Source: Oceanobacter sp. 1_MG-2023 (lineage in GTDB: Bacteria > Pseudomonadota > Gammaproteobacteria > Pseudomonadales > Oceanobacteraceae). From it: DNA of 64,000 bases. Location of the stretch: NCBI RefSeq assembly GCF_030689025.1, contig NZ_JAUYWA010000004.1, forward strand, positions 62,001 through 126,000. Direction: 5' to 3'. The notes beneath the pieces are model-generated. The model did no database searches. It worked only from the letters and a program-made list of their open reading frames with translations, and was not told the DNA's origin. A program made the translations under genes and the position numbers. Positions 36,130-46,002 of the stretch are shown here, in pieces; the stretch's first letter is position 1; each line of letters starts with the position of its first letter.

Positions 36130-38013
36130 TTAAGGACGTCCATCAAACAAACGTTCAAGCGAGGCATCAATATCATCACTACCCAGTTGATCGGATAGCT
36201 CAAACTCCCAGATACCATTGTACTTCTCACGGGTCACGTCACGGGATGTCTCGGCACTGTTCACAATGGTCGGACGCAGGAACACCATCAAGTTACTTTT
36301 GACATGCTCACTGCTGGATGAACGGAACAGCCAGCCCAGTACCGGAATATCCCCGAGCAGCGGCACCTTGCTGGTGCTTTCGACGATATCATCACGAATC
36401 AGTCCCCCCAGTACGATTGTTTCTTCGTTACCGGTCAGAATCATGGTTTTGATCGAACGCTTGTTGGTAATCAAATCAGCGCTGCCCGAAACGGTCGTGG
36501 TTGATACCGATTCTGCGGTGGCTTCCACTTCCAGACGAATGGCAGTGCCATCATGAATATGTGGTTTTACCTTCAGCGTCACACCAATATCTTCGCGGGT
36601 GATGGTGGTAAAAGGGTTGGAATTACTGCTGGATGATGTCGAGCCGGTAATAAAGGGCACGTTCTGGCCAACAATGATTTCCGCTTCCTGATTGTCCATG
36701 GTCATGATGCTGGGCGTCGACAGCAGATTGGTATTGCTGTCGCTTTGCAGCGCCTGCAGAATCAGGCCAAAGTCCAGCAAGCCATTGTCCTCGCTGTAAG
36801 CCCCCAGGGTCAGACCACTGCTGACGGCGCTGGTGTAGGTCTCCGACGCAATGCTGGTGGCAATGGTACTGAGCGACGGCCCGGCATTGCTGAAGTTGGT
36901 CATCGCGACCGGGTTATCCAAATCGCCGGATATCCATTGCACCCCCATTGCATCACTGACGTCACCAGTGACTTCCACAATTGCAGACTCAATCAGCACC
37001 TGGGCACGGCGCACATCCAGCGATGCCACCAGCTCCTGGATTTCTTTCATCAATGATGGCTCTGCACGTACGACCAGCGCATTCAGCTCTTCATCCGCAT
37101 GGATACCCACCGTACCTTTCACCTGTTCGGCGTCTTTATCGCTACTGGTGGCTTCGCTCATCAGGTTTTTCAACAAATCAGCCAACTTGGTGGCATCTGC
37201 ATATTGCAGGCGAATCACCTGGGCCGTACCACTGAAATACGACGGCTGGTCGAGCTGTTCAATTAATACCCGAATACGGTCACGGGCGGTTTTTTCACCT
37301 TTGATAATCAACCGGTTGCTGCGCTCATCGGCCACAACACGGATGGTGCCTGCGGTGTTATCGCTTTCTCCGTTACCTTGCACCACCTTGGATGGGTCCA
37401 GGCTTTGCAACATGGTAACAACATTCCCCACCCAGGCTTCTTTCAGCTGCACCACTTCCAGCTCATCGTTGCCGGATTTATCAAGCCGGTCGATGATCTG
37501 CTCGATACGACGAATATTCATGGCATGGTCGGAAATAATCAGCGCATTGGCAGACTTTACCCCGGCAAGATGGCCGTACTTGGCCACCAGCGGACGCAAG
37601 ATAGGCACCAGATCCAGAGCCGGGGTATTCTTGATCATGATCACCTTGGTGAGCATTTCCTGGCTGTCGTTGGTTGATTGCGTATTCAGGTCACGGCCAA
37701 CCTGCTTGACCTCGTTTTGCTGCACAATCAGCACCACGTCTCCTGCCGGAACCGCGGCATAACCGTGTACCTGCAGCACGGAAAGAAACAGTTCATACAC
37801 CCCGGTAGAATCCAGTGCTTCACTGGTCAGGACGTTGACCTTGCCTTTGACACGCGGGTCAACCACAAAGCTTTTGCCGGAAATGTCCGCCACCTGGCTG
37901 ATAAAAGCACCGATATCGGCTTCTTTCAGATTGATCTGCCAGCTTTCCTGGGCACTGACCGTAAAGCTCAGCGAGACCAGGACAGCCACTACCCAATGTT
38001 TAAACACACCCAT
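36130..38013 (-). CDS. gspD: Type II secretion system secretin
   Basis: 627 residues. Signal peptide (cleavage near VSA|QE), N0 domain (INLKEADIGAFISQVADISGKSFVVDP, about 25-100), N1-N3 repeats (for example VPILRPLVAKYGHLAGVKSANALII and IRLQYADATKLADLLKNLM), then the secretin barrel with LLSTPSIMTMDNQEAEIIVGQNVPF and the gate region, ending IPVLGWLFRS...LMVFLRPTIV. It forms the outer-membrane exit channel. It follows gspC by 4 bases and has only a weak ribosome site. gspE-M are not in the window. Confidence 0.97.
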   Translation of the reverse strand: MGVFKHWVVAVLVSLSFTVSAQESWQINLKEADIGAFISQVADISGKSFVVDPRVKGKVNVLTSEALDSTGVYELFLSVLQVHGYAAVPAGDVVLIVQQNEVKQVGRDLNTQSTNDSQEMLTKVIMIKNTPALDLVPILRPLVAKYGHLAGVKSANALIISDHAMNIRRIEQIIDRLDKSGNDELEVVQLKEAWVGNVVTMLQSLDPSKVVQGNGESDNTAGTIRVVADERSNRLIIKGEKTARDRIRVLIEQLDQPSYFSGTAQVIRLQYADATKLADLLKNLMSEATSSDKDAEQVKGTVGIHADEELNALVVRAEPSLMKEIQELVASLDVRRAQVLIESAIVEVTGDVSDAMGVQWISGDLDNPVAMTNFSNAGPSLSTIATSIASETYTSAVSSGLTLGAYSEDNGLLDFGLILQALQSDSNTNLLSTPSIMTMDNQEAEIIVGQNVPFITGSTSSSSNSNPFTTITREDIGVTLKVKPHIHDGTAIRLEVEATAESVSTTTVSGSADLITNKRSIKTMILTGNEETIVLGGLIRDDIVESTSKVPLLGDIPVLGWLFRSSSSEHVKSNLMVFLRPTIVNSAETSRDVTREKYNGIWEFELSDQLGSDDIDASLERLFDGRP

Positions 38014-38017
38014 ATCT

Positions 38018-38881
38018 TTAATTCAGCCTGTGGTTAACGGTAAAACGATCATTGCCGCGTTGTACTTCGATACGCACACTTTCAGTATTCTGCAAGTCAG
38101 CCAACAGACTCTGGTCACTGGCCGGATCGCCCAGTGACTGGCCATTAATGGACAACAGCAAATCTCCGGGTCGGAGTTTGAACTGCATCAGGGGCGAGCC
38201 GGGTTGTACCCGATACCCCTGACCACTCCCTTGTGCTGCCAGCCCCATACGACCCAGTGCTTCCAGCGGATCATCCTCCAGCTCGGACGTTGCCAGGTCG
38301 ACCAGTTCGGTGGCATTACGGACCTTGCTGAAGCGTTCTTTCAACGAGCTGGCGCCGGACCTTGATTTGGCCTCCGGCACCGCCCGCACATCTGACCCCC
38401 GACTGGTGTGCTCTTCAAATTTGAGCGTTTCGAGCTTGCCAGCGGTGTCCAGAATGACCTTGTCGGGGTACACCCCGGCCAGGCGGGTGCGGCCCTGTAC
38501 CGTATCACCCATACGATAAAATTCGCCGGAACGACCGGCAGCCGAGATAATCGCACTGGATAACTCTTCCCGAGAGGACTGATTGATCCCCATCAAGGTT
38601 AACTTCAAGCGGGTATCCGGTGCTTCCACCGCTTTTTGTACGACTCGGGGGGCAACTGCCGTTGCCTCGCCAAACAGATGGTAAGCCGCCGTTCCGCGCA
38701 CCTGCCCATCGTCACTGTCAGTACTTGCCTGAGCCGGCGCTTTCAACACTAACGGCGTCGGGGCGATAACCATCCAGGCCAACTGTGCACTCTGCCAGCT
38801 TAATAAAACCGTCAGCACCAGCTTGCCCGTCAGTAATGTCCACTTTTGCCATAACAGCGGCTCTACCACATTCTTTTCCAA
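38018..38881 (-). CDS. gspC: Type II secretion protein C
   Basis: 287 residues: a short cytoplasmic N-terminus, a membrane helix (about 18-42), the HR domain that contacts GspD (LFGEATA..., LTLMGINQSSREELSSAIIS, GDTVQGRTRLAGVYPDKVILD), and a C-terminal PDZ domain (YRVQPGSPLMQFKLRPGDLLLSINGQSL). It links the inner-membrane platform to the secretin and helps choose substrates. Immediate downstream gene is gspD. Confidence 0.95.
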   Translation of the reverse strand: MEKNVVEPLLWQKWTLLTGKLVLTVLLSWQSAQLAWMVIAPTPLVLKAPAQASTDSDDGQVRGTAAYHLFGEATAVAPRVVQKAVEAPDTRLKLTLMGINQSSREELSSAIISAAGRSGEFYRMGDTVQGRTRLAGVYPDKVILDTAGKLETLKFEEHTSRGSDVRAVPEAKSRSGASSLKERFSKVRNATELVDLATSELEDDPLEALGRMGLAAQGSGQGYRVQPGSPLMQFKLRPGDLLLSINGQSLGDPASDQSLLADLQNTESVRIEVQRGNDRFTVNHRLN

Positions 38882-38908
38882 ATCGACTGCTCCGAATCGG
38901 CGCCAAGG

Positions 38909-39670
38909 TTATAGAATCTTTCGCGACACTTCAAAAATCACGGTGTCTACTTCGGCTTTGTCCGGCCAGGTTTGCCCCAATACATCAATCATCCGGCGTC
39001 GTACTGCCACCCCTGCCCAGCCATCGGGCTGTACAAATCCTTGTACCAGCGGCTGGCCTTCAACGGTTGTCACATCCAGCACCGCCTGTTCCTGTGTCAT
39101 GCCCAGTTGTCCGACCAGCATCGGCACGTCGGCAGAGATACGCTTGCGTTGTACCGGAAATACTGCGCTACCGCCACCAAACACCAGGCGACCATCCAGA
39201 GCACTGATTACCCGGGTATCCAGATGAATCACCGCCGACAGGTCGCTGGCTTCGATATTGCCAGACAATTCCACCCGGGACGGTCTCAGCAGCGGCCGTA
39301 ACAGCTCGGTATCCAGAAAACCATCCAGGCCACGGATATGCAGCGCTTGATCAGCCCCCAGACGAGCCAGACCCTGCAATCGCACGAAAGGTGATGTCAG
39401 GGTCAAATCCACTTCGGGTGCCGCCACCAGAAGCGAAGCAGGCGATAAACGCCACTCGGCATCCAACAAACCCAAATCCCGTTGCTCAGCCTGTACTTGC
39501 CCGTGCCAGATCGTTCCAGACACAGACCTGACATCAACCGGCAAATTCTTTAGCTCGGGTTCCAACATGCGCCAGACAAAATGTAATGGCGCATTGACGA
39601 CCAGAAAGATCAAGAAGGCAAACAAACCAAGCAGCAGATACCAGCGAGCTGCCCAAATAGCTGAAAACAT
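38909..39670 (-). CDS. gspN: Type II secretion protein N
   Basis: 253 residues from the ATG at 39670; no Shine-Dalgarno is obvious there, and earlier in-frame starts give an unlikely N-terminus. One membrane helix (WYLLLGLFAFLIFLVVNAPLHFVW), then a periplasmic beta-rich domain with SGTIWHGQ and LSGNIEASDLSAVIHLD, typical of GspN. GspN is an accessory part present in some T2SS only. Order N-C-D with 27- and 4-base gaps indicates one operon. Confidence 0.88.
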   Translation of the reverse strand: MFSAIWAARWYLLLGLFAFLIFLVVNAPLHFVWRMLEPELKNLPVDVRSVSGTIWHGQVQAEQRDLGLLDAEWRLSPASLLVAAPEVDLTLTSPFVRLQGLARLGADQALHIRGLDGFLDTELLRPLLRPSRVELSGNIEASDLSAVIHLDTRVISALDGRLVFGGGSAVFPVQRKRISADVPMLVGQLGMTQEQAVLDVTTVEGQPLVQGFVQPDGWAGVAVRRRMIDVLGQTWPDKAEVDTVIFEVSRKIL

Positions 39671-39811
39671 GATGATTATTGTGTCCGTATCGCTACAAAT
39701 TGCATGCCATTCTACTGACAGGACGCCGGAGTCTAAAGCGAAGTTATGACATCCATGTAACAATTACACAATGTGACGGTAACAAACATTCTGCTCCCGT
39801 TCGTCTCGTTT

Positions 39812-40150
39812 CTATAAACCTGCCAACAAACGCCGCTGCATCGCTGCATCGCCAGCAATCAACCGTTCCTTTTGCGTACGGCTCAATTGCTTGGCCCGAT
39901 ACTCGACTTTCAAGGCGACAGACTTGTTTGGCAGTTCCCAACTGAAATCCAGCTGCAAGGGTGCCTTGCCCCGTAACGCCCGCGCCGCCCGCACGCCTCC
40001 GGCACTGTGCTCACGGAAACGCCGGATCACATGCGTGCTGACGCCACAATACAAGGTATCGTGGCGAGTACGGATAAAATACAGAAACCAGCGCGTGTCG
40101 GCAGCACTGGCACCGGCCGCAACATTGGCGTCATACTGTAACTCTGCCAT
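39812..40150 (-). CDS. GIY-YIG domain protein (UPF0213/YhbQ-like)
   Basis: 112 residues from the ATG at 40150 (GAGAG upstream); longer starts at 40174 and 40219 exist. The GIY-YIG core is WFLYFIRTRHDTLYCGVSTHVIRRFREH, where the two conserved triplets read FLY and LYCG, with the catalytic arginine in RRFREHSAG. YhbQ-type proteins are small DNA endonucleases with unclear biological roles. It is divergent from the hemolysin III gene with a 67-base gap. Confidence 0.85.
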   Translation of the reverse strand: MAELQYDANVAAGASAADTRWFLYFIRTRHDTLYCGVSTHVIRRFREHSAGGVRAARALRGKAPLQLDFSWELPNKSVALKVEYRAKQLSRTQKERLIAGDAAMQRRLLAGL

Positions 40151-40217
40151 CGATATACTCTCTGCTTTGATCATGACGATGCCGGTGCTATCAGCCCTGC
40201 ACGTCAAGGAATGCTCC

Positions 40218-40925
40218 ATGACCCGGATACTCGCGCACTCATCTGCCAGCCCCCAAGCCCTTTTTCGTGAGCCAGTCAGCGGCTTTAGCCATCTTGCCGG
40301 CGCTCTTCTTTCGCTGGTAGCACTTTATATTCTGTATAGCCGGGCAGCGCAGTACGGCAACCTCTGGCACATTGTATCTTTCAGTCTTTTTGGCATCACC
40401 ATGCTGCTGATGTTTGCCAGCAGTGCCCTGTACCACCTGGTACAAGGCTCCGGGCAAACAATCACCCGGCTCAAGCGGCTGGATCATATCGCGATTTTTT
40501 TACTGATCGCCGGAACCTACACCCCGTTTTGCCTGATTCCACTCCATGGCCCGATGGGCTGGTGGTTGTTTGCAATCGTATGGACGCTGGCGGGATTTGG
40601 CGTGGTACTGAAACTGGTCTGGATTACCGCACCACGCTGGCTATCAACTCTGGTGTATGTTGCCATGGGCTGGCTAGTGGTTGTCGCAGCGCAGCCCGCC
40701 ATGGAACGTATCCCGGTTGACGCCCTGTTATGGCTGGCCGCTGGCGGCGGCTTCTACACCGTTGGTGCAATGATTTACGCTTTCAAGTGGCCCAACCCGT
40801 GGCCAGATCATCTGGGGTTCCATGAAATCTGGCATTTATTTGTACTGGCCGGCGTATTCTGTCATTTTTGGGCGATTGCCTTTGGCCTCGCGGATTTACC
40901 CGTTCCTCCATCGTCGCCTGCATGA
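40218..40925 (+). CDS. Hemolysin III/YqfA-family membrane protein
   Basis: 235 residues from the ATG at 40218, with AAGGA 9 bases upstream. Seven membrane helices. PAQR/HlyIII metal-site motifs: SALYHL early, LDHIAIFLLIAGTYTPF in the middle, and GFHEIWHLFVLAGVFCHFWAI at the end, supplying the Ser/Asp/His zinc-site pattern of this superfamily. Related eukaryotic proteins are adiponectin receptors; bacterial members may be ceramidase-like or affect membrane lipids. The name hemolysin is historical. Confidence 0.92.
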   Translation: MTRILAHSSASPQALFREPVSGFSHLAGALLSLVALYILYSRAAQYGNLWHIVSFSLFGITMLLMFASSALYHLVQGSGQTITRLKRLDHIAIFLLIAGTYTPFCLIPLHGPMGWWLFAIVWTLAGFGVVLKLVWITAPRWLSTLVYVAMGWLVVVAAQPAMERIPVDALLWLAAGGGFYTVGAMIYAFKWPNPWPDHLGFHEIWHLFVLAGVFCHFWAIAFGLADLPVPPSSPA

Positions 40926-41001
40926 GAAAGCGACCATGACCAATGCGAACAGCAACTCTGCCATCACCACGGGCTGACCCATTCTCAACCAACAGAACGC
41001 C

Positions 41002-41442
41002 ATGACTGATTCCGAAACCGAACTGGAAATTTCCAGCCGCCTCTCCATTCCACTGTATCAGATTGACCTGCAAGCCATCCGTGCCCAGGGTGCCGGTGGC
41101 CAGAACGTCAACAAGGTATCCAGTGCCATCCATTTGCGCTTTGATATCGGTGCATCGTCCCTGCCTGGTTATATCAAGGAACGCCTTGCCAACATCTCGG
41201 ACAGCCGGATCAGCAAGGACGGCATCATAGTGATCAAGGCCCAGCAACACCGCACCCAGGAAAAAAACCGCCAGGATGCACTGGATCGTCTGGCAGAGCT
41301 GATCCGCAAAGCCACGGTGGTCTTGCCACCCCGGGTTGCTACTCGCCCGACGCGTTCATCACAGCGTAAACGGGTCGACCAGAAAACCCGCCGCGGCCAG
41401 ATCAAGAACATGAGAGGCAAGGTGAACAAATACGATGGCTAA
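41002..41442 (+). CDS. arfB: Alternative ribosome-rescue factor B
   Basis: 146 residues (E. coli YaeJ 140). The GGQ catalytic loop is in RAQGAGGQNVNKVSSAIHLRF near residue 33, and the basic tail (RSSQRKRVDQKTRRGQIKNMRGKVNKY) fits the empty mRNA channel of stalled ribosomes. It releases peptides from non-stop complexes. The 279 bases after it hold two small hairpins (41597-41608 and 41617-41634) and no convincing gene. Confidence 0.95.
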   Translation: MTDSETELEISSRLSIPLYQIDLQAIRAQGAGGQNVNKVSSAIHLRFDIGASSLPGYIKERLANISDSRISKDGIIVIKAQQHRTQEKNRQDALDRLAELIRKATVVLPPRVATRPTRSSQRKRVDQKTRRGQIKNMRGKVNKYDG

Positions 41443-41721
41443 CCAATGAGCCAACGATAAAAACGTTGCATCCTTGCCAGAATCCACCACGTCAAACAAC
41501 CCGAATTCCCTCTCGGCCCCATTGCTAGCTGCTCATGCCCCCGGATGCCGCTGGCACGATCCAGCAAGCCGCCGGTCTTCATTCAACAACAGCCGGCCAC
41601 CCTGGTGGTATGACCTGAACACTGGCAGGTGTTCTAGTGGGGGCTGGTTTGGTAATCTTAGCGGCTCGATTTCCAGCTATCGCTGGCACAGCCTCTAAAC
41701 CCCTTATTGTCCTCGGTGCGT

Positions 41722-44316
41722 ATGCAAGCCACAGCAAAAAAAGACTCAAAACCCGCTCAAACCCCGATGATGACGCAATACTTGCGAATCAAATCCGAGT
41801 TCCCGGACACCATGCTGTTTTATCGCATGGGAGACTTCTACGAACTGTTTTTTGATGACGCAAAAAAAGCAGCGCAACTGCTGGATATCACCCTCACCGC
41901 CCGTGGCCAGAGCGGCGGCAAGCCGATACCGATGGCCGGTGTGCCTTACCATGCCGCCGATAACTACATCGCCCGACTGGTCAAACAAGGTGTCTCGATT
42001 GCCATTGCTGAACAGATTGGCGATCCGGCCGCCAGCAAGGGCCCGGTAGAACGCAAAGTTGTGCGGGTAATCACTCCTGGCACCCTCACCGACGAAGCCT
42101 ATCTCGATGAGCGCAGTGACAACCTGATCGTCGCCGTCTGCGCCCAGCACACAACCTATGGTCTCTCGGTACTGGAAATCTCCAGCGGACGTTTTTCGGT
42201 ACTGGAAGTCACCACCGAGGCTGAGCTACTGGCCGAAATCGAACGCCTGCGCCCGGCCGAACTGCTCTATGCCGAAGACCAGCAGCTACCCGCAGAACTG
42301 CCAGCACGCGCTGGCGCACGGAGCCAGTCGCCCTGGCATTTTGATGCCGACAGCGCCTTCCGCTTGTTAACCCAGCAATTAAAAACCAGGGATTTACGGG
42401 GCTTTGGCTGTGAAGACATGACCCTGGCGGTACGTGCCGCCGGTGCGCTGCTGAATTACGCCCGGGAAACCCAGCGTAATGACCTGCCCCACGTCCGCTC
42501 ATTGCAGGTTGAACTGTGCGACGATGCCATTGTGATTGATCCGGCCAGTCGCCGAAACCTTGAAATAGACATCAACCAGCAAGGCGGCAACAGCCATACC
42601 CTGGCCTGGGTAATGGATAAAACCGCCACCGCCATGGGCAGTCGCTTGCTGAAACGCTGGCTCAACCGGCCAATCCGCAACCTCACGCTACTGGAGCAGC
42701 GCCAGACACTCATCAAACAGTTGTTAGAGACCGGCAGCTGGCAAGACCAGCAACCCTTGTTACGCCAGATTGGTGATATTGAACGGATTCTGTCCCGCGT
42801 TGCTCTGGGGTCGGCCCGCCCTCGCGATCTCGCTCGCCTGCGCGATGCCCTGACCGTCTTGCCAGCCGTTCGCAGTTTGCTTGAGCCTGTCGACAGCCTG
42901 CTGGCCCAACAACTGTGGAGCGAGATTCAGGAGTTCCCACAGTGGGTTGAACGCCTGCAAGCCGCCATTATCGACAACCCGCCGGTCGTTATTCGAGACG
43001 GCGGGGTGATTGCTCCGGGTTATGATGACGAACTGGATGAGTTACGCAGCCTGAGTGAAAACGCCGGTGATTTTCTGCTGCAACTGGAAACCCGCGAACG
43101 GGAACGCACCGGCATCAGCACCTTGAAAGTCGGTTACAACCGGGTGCACGGCTATTACATCGAGATCAGCAAAGCCCAATCCGCCGATGCACCAACTGAA
43201 TATATTCGCCGCCAGACACTCAAAAACGCCGAGCGCTTTATTACCCCGGAATTAAAAACCTTCGAAGACAAGGCATTAAGCGCCAAAAGTCGTTCCCTGA
43301 GTCGGGAAAAACACCTCTATGATCAGCTGGTCATCGACCTGGGTCTGGCACTGCCGGGGTTACAAACCTGTGCCGCAGCACTGTCGCAGCTGGATGTGCT
43401 GGTCAACCTCAGTGAACGGGCCGACACCCTGCAGCTGACCTGCCCGACCTTGACCAGTGACGCGGTGATTGATATTCGCCAGGGGCGCCATCCGGTGGTC
43501 GAAGCCCTGCTCGACGATCCGTTTGTGGCCAACAACACCCACCTGGATAACCGCCGCAAGATGCAGATTATCACTGGCCCCAATATGGGCGGTAAATCGA
43601 CCTATATGCGTCAGGTGGCCTTGATTGTCTTGCTCGCCCATATCGGCAGCTATGTCCCCGCCGAACACTGTACCCTGACCACGGTTGACCGTATTTTTAC
43701 CCGCATGGGTTCGGCCGATGATGTTGCCGGTGGCCGCTCGACCTTTATGGTAGAGATGACCGAAACCGCCAATATTCTCCACAACGCCACCGCCAACAGC
43801 CTGGTATTGATGGATGAAGTCGGACGCGGTACCAGCACCTTTGATGGCCTATCGCTGGCCTGGGCCAGTGCTGCCTATCTGGCCGAAAAAACCGCCGCCT
43901 ATACTCTGTTTGCTACCCACTATTTTGAAATGACGGCACTGCCGGAGTCTCACCCCCAGGTGGCGAACGTACACCTCAAGGCAACAGAACACGAAGACCG
44001 GATTATCTTCCTCCATTCGGTAGAAGACGGCCCGGCCAGTCAAAGTTACGGCTTGCAGGTCGCACAACTGGCCGGCGTGCCCGCTGTAGTGATCAACAAT
44101 GCACGGCAGCAATTGCAGAAACTGGAACAAGGCAGCTTGCCCCCAACCAGCAGCCCGGCATCAGTGACACCCGGTATTGCCGAGCCACCTCTCCAATCGG
44201 ATATGTTCGCCAGTGTCCCTTCCGCAGCCGAAACCCGCCTGGCAGAACTGGACCCAGACAACCTGACGCCCCGTGCCGCCCTGGAGTTACTGTATGAACT
44301 CAAGCGGCTGGTCTGA
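41722..44316 (+). CDS. mutS: DNA mismatch repair protein MutS
   Basis: 864 residues from the ATG at 41722; a TTG at 41707 is less likely (E. coli MutS 853). Mismatch-reading FxE is in [13 protein letters not shown]. Walker A is [14 protein letters not shown] near residue 622; Walker B is [16 protein letters not shown], followed by the signature [12 protein letters not shown] proline- and serine-rich linker (about 800-830) leads to the C-terminal tetramer segment ending LYELKRLV. It binds mismatches and recruits MutL. Order mutS-fdxA-rpoS matches Pseudomonas; recA and cinA are not nearby. Confidence 0.98.
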   Translation: MQATAKKDSKPAQTPMMTQYLRIKSEFPDTMLFYRMGDFYELFFDDAKKAAQLLDITLTARGQSGGKPIPMAGVPYHAADNYIARLVKQGVSIAIAEQIGDPAASKGPVERKVVRVITPGTLTDEAYLDERSDNLIVAVCAQHTTYGLSVLEISSGRFSVLEVTTEAELLAEIERLRPAELLYAEDQQLPAELPARAGARSQSPWHFDADSAFRLLTQQLKTRDLRGFGCEDMTLAVRAAGALLNYARETQRNDLPHVRSLQVELCDDAIVIDPASRRNLEIDINQQGGNSHTLAWVMDKTATAMGSRLLKRWLNRPIRNLTLLEQRQTLIKQLLETGSWQDQQPLLRQIGDIERILSRVALGSARPRDLARLRDALTVLPAVRSLLEPVDSLLAQQLWSEIQEFPQWVERLQAAIIDNPPVVIRDGGVIAPGYDDELDELRSLSENAGDFLLQLETRERERTGISTLKVGYNRVHGYYIEISKAQSADAPTEYIRRQTLKNAERFITPELKTFEDKALSAKSRSLSREKHLYDQLVIDLGLALPGLQTCAAALSQLDVLVNLSERADTLQLTCPTLTSDAVIDIRQGRHPVVEALLDDPFVANNTHLDNRRKMQIITGPNMGGKSTYMRQVALIVLLAHIGSYVPAEHCTLTTVDRIFTRMGSADDVAGGRSTFMVEMTETANILHNATANSLVLMDEVGRGTSTFDGLSLAWASAAYLAEKTAAYTLFATHYFEMTALPESHPQVANVHLKATEHEDRIIFLHSVEDGPASQSYGLQVAQLAGVPAVVINNARQQLQKLEQGSLPPTSSPASVTPGIAEPPLQSDMFASVPSAAETRLAELDPDNLTPRAALELLYELKRLV

Positions 44317-44361
44317 GCAGAGCTGACAGACAGGTCGAAAAACAGAGTGTTGCCACCACCG

Positions 44362-44401
44362 CGCAAGCCAACAACCACACCAACCCCTTGTTTGGCTTGC
44401 G
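44362..44401. other. Hairpin between mutS and fdxA
   Basis: CGCAAGCCAA (44362-44371) and TTGGCTTGCG (44392-44401) form ten perfect pairs with a 20-base loop. A second pair, CAGGTCG near 44331 with CGACCTG near 44400, overlaps it and could compete. No T-run follows. Confidence 0.5.
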
Positions 44402-44520
44402 ACCTGACAGACGGATACCTAGAATGAACGCTTATTCCAAGCCTGAGCAAAGAACTCAGGTATCCAACCGATTAGCCTGCGCCAACTCACTGTCTCTGGC
44501 GCACCATGAGGAGATATTCC

Positions 44521-44844
44521 ATGCCTTTTGTTGTCACCGACAACTGCATCAAATGCAAATACACCGACTGTGTTGAAGTCTGCCCGGTCGATTGCTTTTA
44601 CGAAGGCCCTAACTTTCTGGTGATTCACCCGGATGAATGTATTGATTGCGCATTATGCGAACCAGAATGCCCCGCAGAAGCGATTTATTCCGAAGACGAA
44701 ATCCCGACAGGTCAGGAACAGTTTATTGAATTGAATGCCGAGCTGGCAGAAATATGGCCGAACATCGCCGAGCGCAAAGAGCCGCTGAAAGATGCCGAAG
44801 AGTGGGATGGTAAAGAAAACAAAATTGCCATGCTGGAGCGCTAG
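44521..44844 (+). CDS. fdxA: 7Fe ferredoxin FdxA
   Basis: 107 residues from the ATG at 44521 with GAGGAG upstream. Cysteine spacing [17 protein letters not shown] and [12 protein letters not shown] gives one [3Fe-4S] and one [4Fe-4S] cluster. The acidic C-terminal half ([22 protein letters not shown]) is typical of the Azotobacter FdI/FdxA group. It is a cytoplasmic electron carrier; its partner is not known. It lies convergent to rpoS. Confidence 0.97.
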   Translation: MPFVVTDNCIKCKYTDCVEVCPVDCFYEGPNFLVIHPDECIDCALCEPECPAEAIYSEDEIPTGQEQFIELNAELAEIWPNIAERKEPLKDAEEWDGKENKIAMLER

Positions 44845-44893
44845 GGCGCAAGAATCCAGCGGATTATTCGGGCCGTATGTCTGGCGGCCACTG

Positions 44894-44983
44894 CATTCAG
44901 TCTGGCCATTGCCAGGCTGAATGGCTTGAACTGCCCCTGTCATTCGCTCACCGCAGGCGGTACGACGAACGAGTGTCAGGGGC
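44894..44983. other. Two long hairpins between fdxA and rpoS
   Basis: Hairpin one pairs 44894-44905 with 44912-44923 (12 pairs including one G-T, six-base loop). Hairpin two pairs 44933-44946 with 44970-44983 (GCCCCTG...CAGGGGC core, one mismatch), with a short ACCG/CGGT stem inside. Neither has a U-run. They lie between two convergent stop codons and may limit read-through or RNA decay. Confidence 0.5.
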
Positions 44984-44989
44984 GGCGTG

Positions 44990-45913
44990 TCAGGCTTCGC
45001 CGAACAGGGTCTCGGCATTCAATCCCTGACCTTCCATGATATCGCGCAGGCGTTTTAACCCTTCAACCTGAATCTGGCGTACTCGTTCACGGGTCAGATC
45101 GATCTCATGACCAACCTTTTCCAGCGTGCTGATATCATGACCTCGCAGCCCGAAACGACGGGATAACACTTCCCGTTGTTTTTCTGGCAGCTCATCAATC
45201 CAGTGTTCCAGATTGTTCTGGATATCGTTTTTCTGCAGCTCTTCACCAGGATCAGCACTGCGCTCATCAGCAATGGTATCCAGCAAGGACTTGTCGGGTG
45301 AACCAGCCAATGGCGTATCCACCGAAGTAACTCGCTCATTCAGCTTCAGCATCCGTTTTACATCGGCTACCGGCTTGTCCATCAGCAAGGCGATCTCTTC
45401 AGCGCTTGGCTCATGATCCAGCTTTTGGGTCAGTTCACGGGCCGCGCGCAAATACACATTCAGCTCTTTCACCACATGAATTGGCAAGCGAATCGTCCGC
45501 GTCTGGTTCATGATGGCACGCTCAATGGTCTGACGAATCCACCAGGTAGCGTAGGTTGAAAAACGGAAACCACGCTCAGGATCGAACTTTTCGACCGCCC
45601 GGATCAGCCCCAGATTGCCTTCTTCAATCAGATCCAGCAAAGCCAGACCCCGGTTGAGATAACGGCGAGAGATTTTTACCACCAGACGCAAATTGCTTTC
45701 AATCATGCGACGGCGTCCCATCTCGTCACCCTTGATCGCCAGGCGAGCGTAATGCACTTCTTCTTCTGCAGATAACAGCGGAGAGAAGCCAATTTCATTC
45801 AGATACAACTGGGTTGCATCCATTGACTTGTAAGTGCTGTCGTCGGTAATTCGTTTTCCGTCCTGGTGACTGTCCGAACCTTCTCGTTCGTCACGCTGCT
45901 GTTGTACCGCCAT
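44990..45913 (-). CDS. rpoS: RNA polymerase sigma factor RpoS
   Basis: 307 residues from the ATG at 45913, chosen for GGAAGG 6 bases upstream; an ATG at 45961 lacks a ribosome site. Region 1.2 ([21 protein letters not shown]), region 2 ([59 protein letters not shown], split over 2.1-2.4), region 3, and region 4.2 ([29 protein letters not shown]). It directs stationary-phase and general stress transcription. Downstream of nlpD as in E. coli and Pseudomonas; its main promoter is probably inside nlpD, by analogy. Confidence 0.97.
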   Translation of the reverse strand: MAVQQQRDEREGSDSHQDGKRITDDSTYKSMDATQLYLNEIGFSPLLSAEEEVHYARLAIKGDEMGRRRMIESNLRLVVKISRRYLNRGLALLDLIEEGNLGLIRAVEKFDPERGFRFSTYATWWIRQTIERAIMNQTRTIRLPIHVVKELNVYLRAARELTQKLDHEPSAEEIALLMDKPVADVKRMLKLNERVTSVDTPLAGSPDKSLLDTIADERSADPGEELQKNDIQNNLEHWIDELPEKQREVLSRRFGLRGHDISTLEKVGHEIDLTRERVRQIQVEGLKRLRDIMEGQGLNAETLFGEA

Positions 45914-46002
45914 AATCCTTCCCGCCTGTTTAATTCTTTTATTGTACAAAGAGTTAAACATGATCCATGCCAGAACAACTGTTCACAGAATAATTGGTGC
46001 GG

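Noticed and set aside
39891..40217. Long N-terminal extension of the hemolysin III protein
   Set aside because: It is antisense to the GIY-YIG gene and the ribosome site is at the ATG at 40218.
41474..41698. 74-codon frame before mutS
   Set aside because: Low-complexity, no ribosome site, and it overlaps two hairpins; more likely leader DNA.
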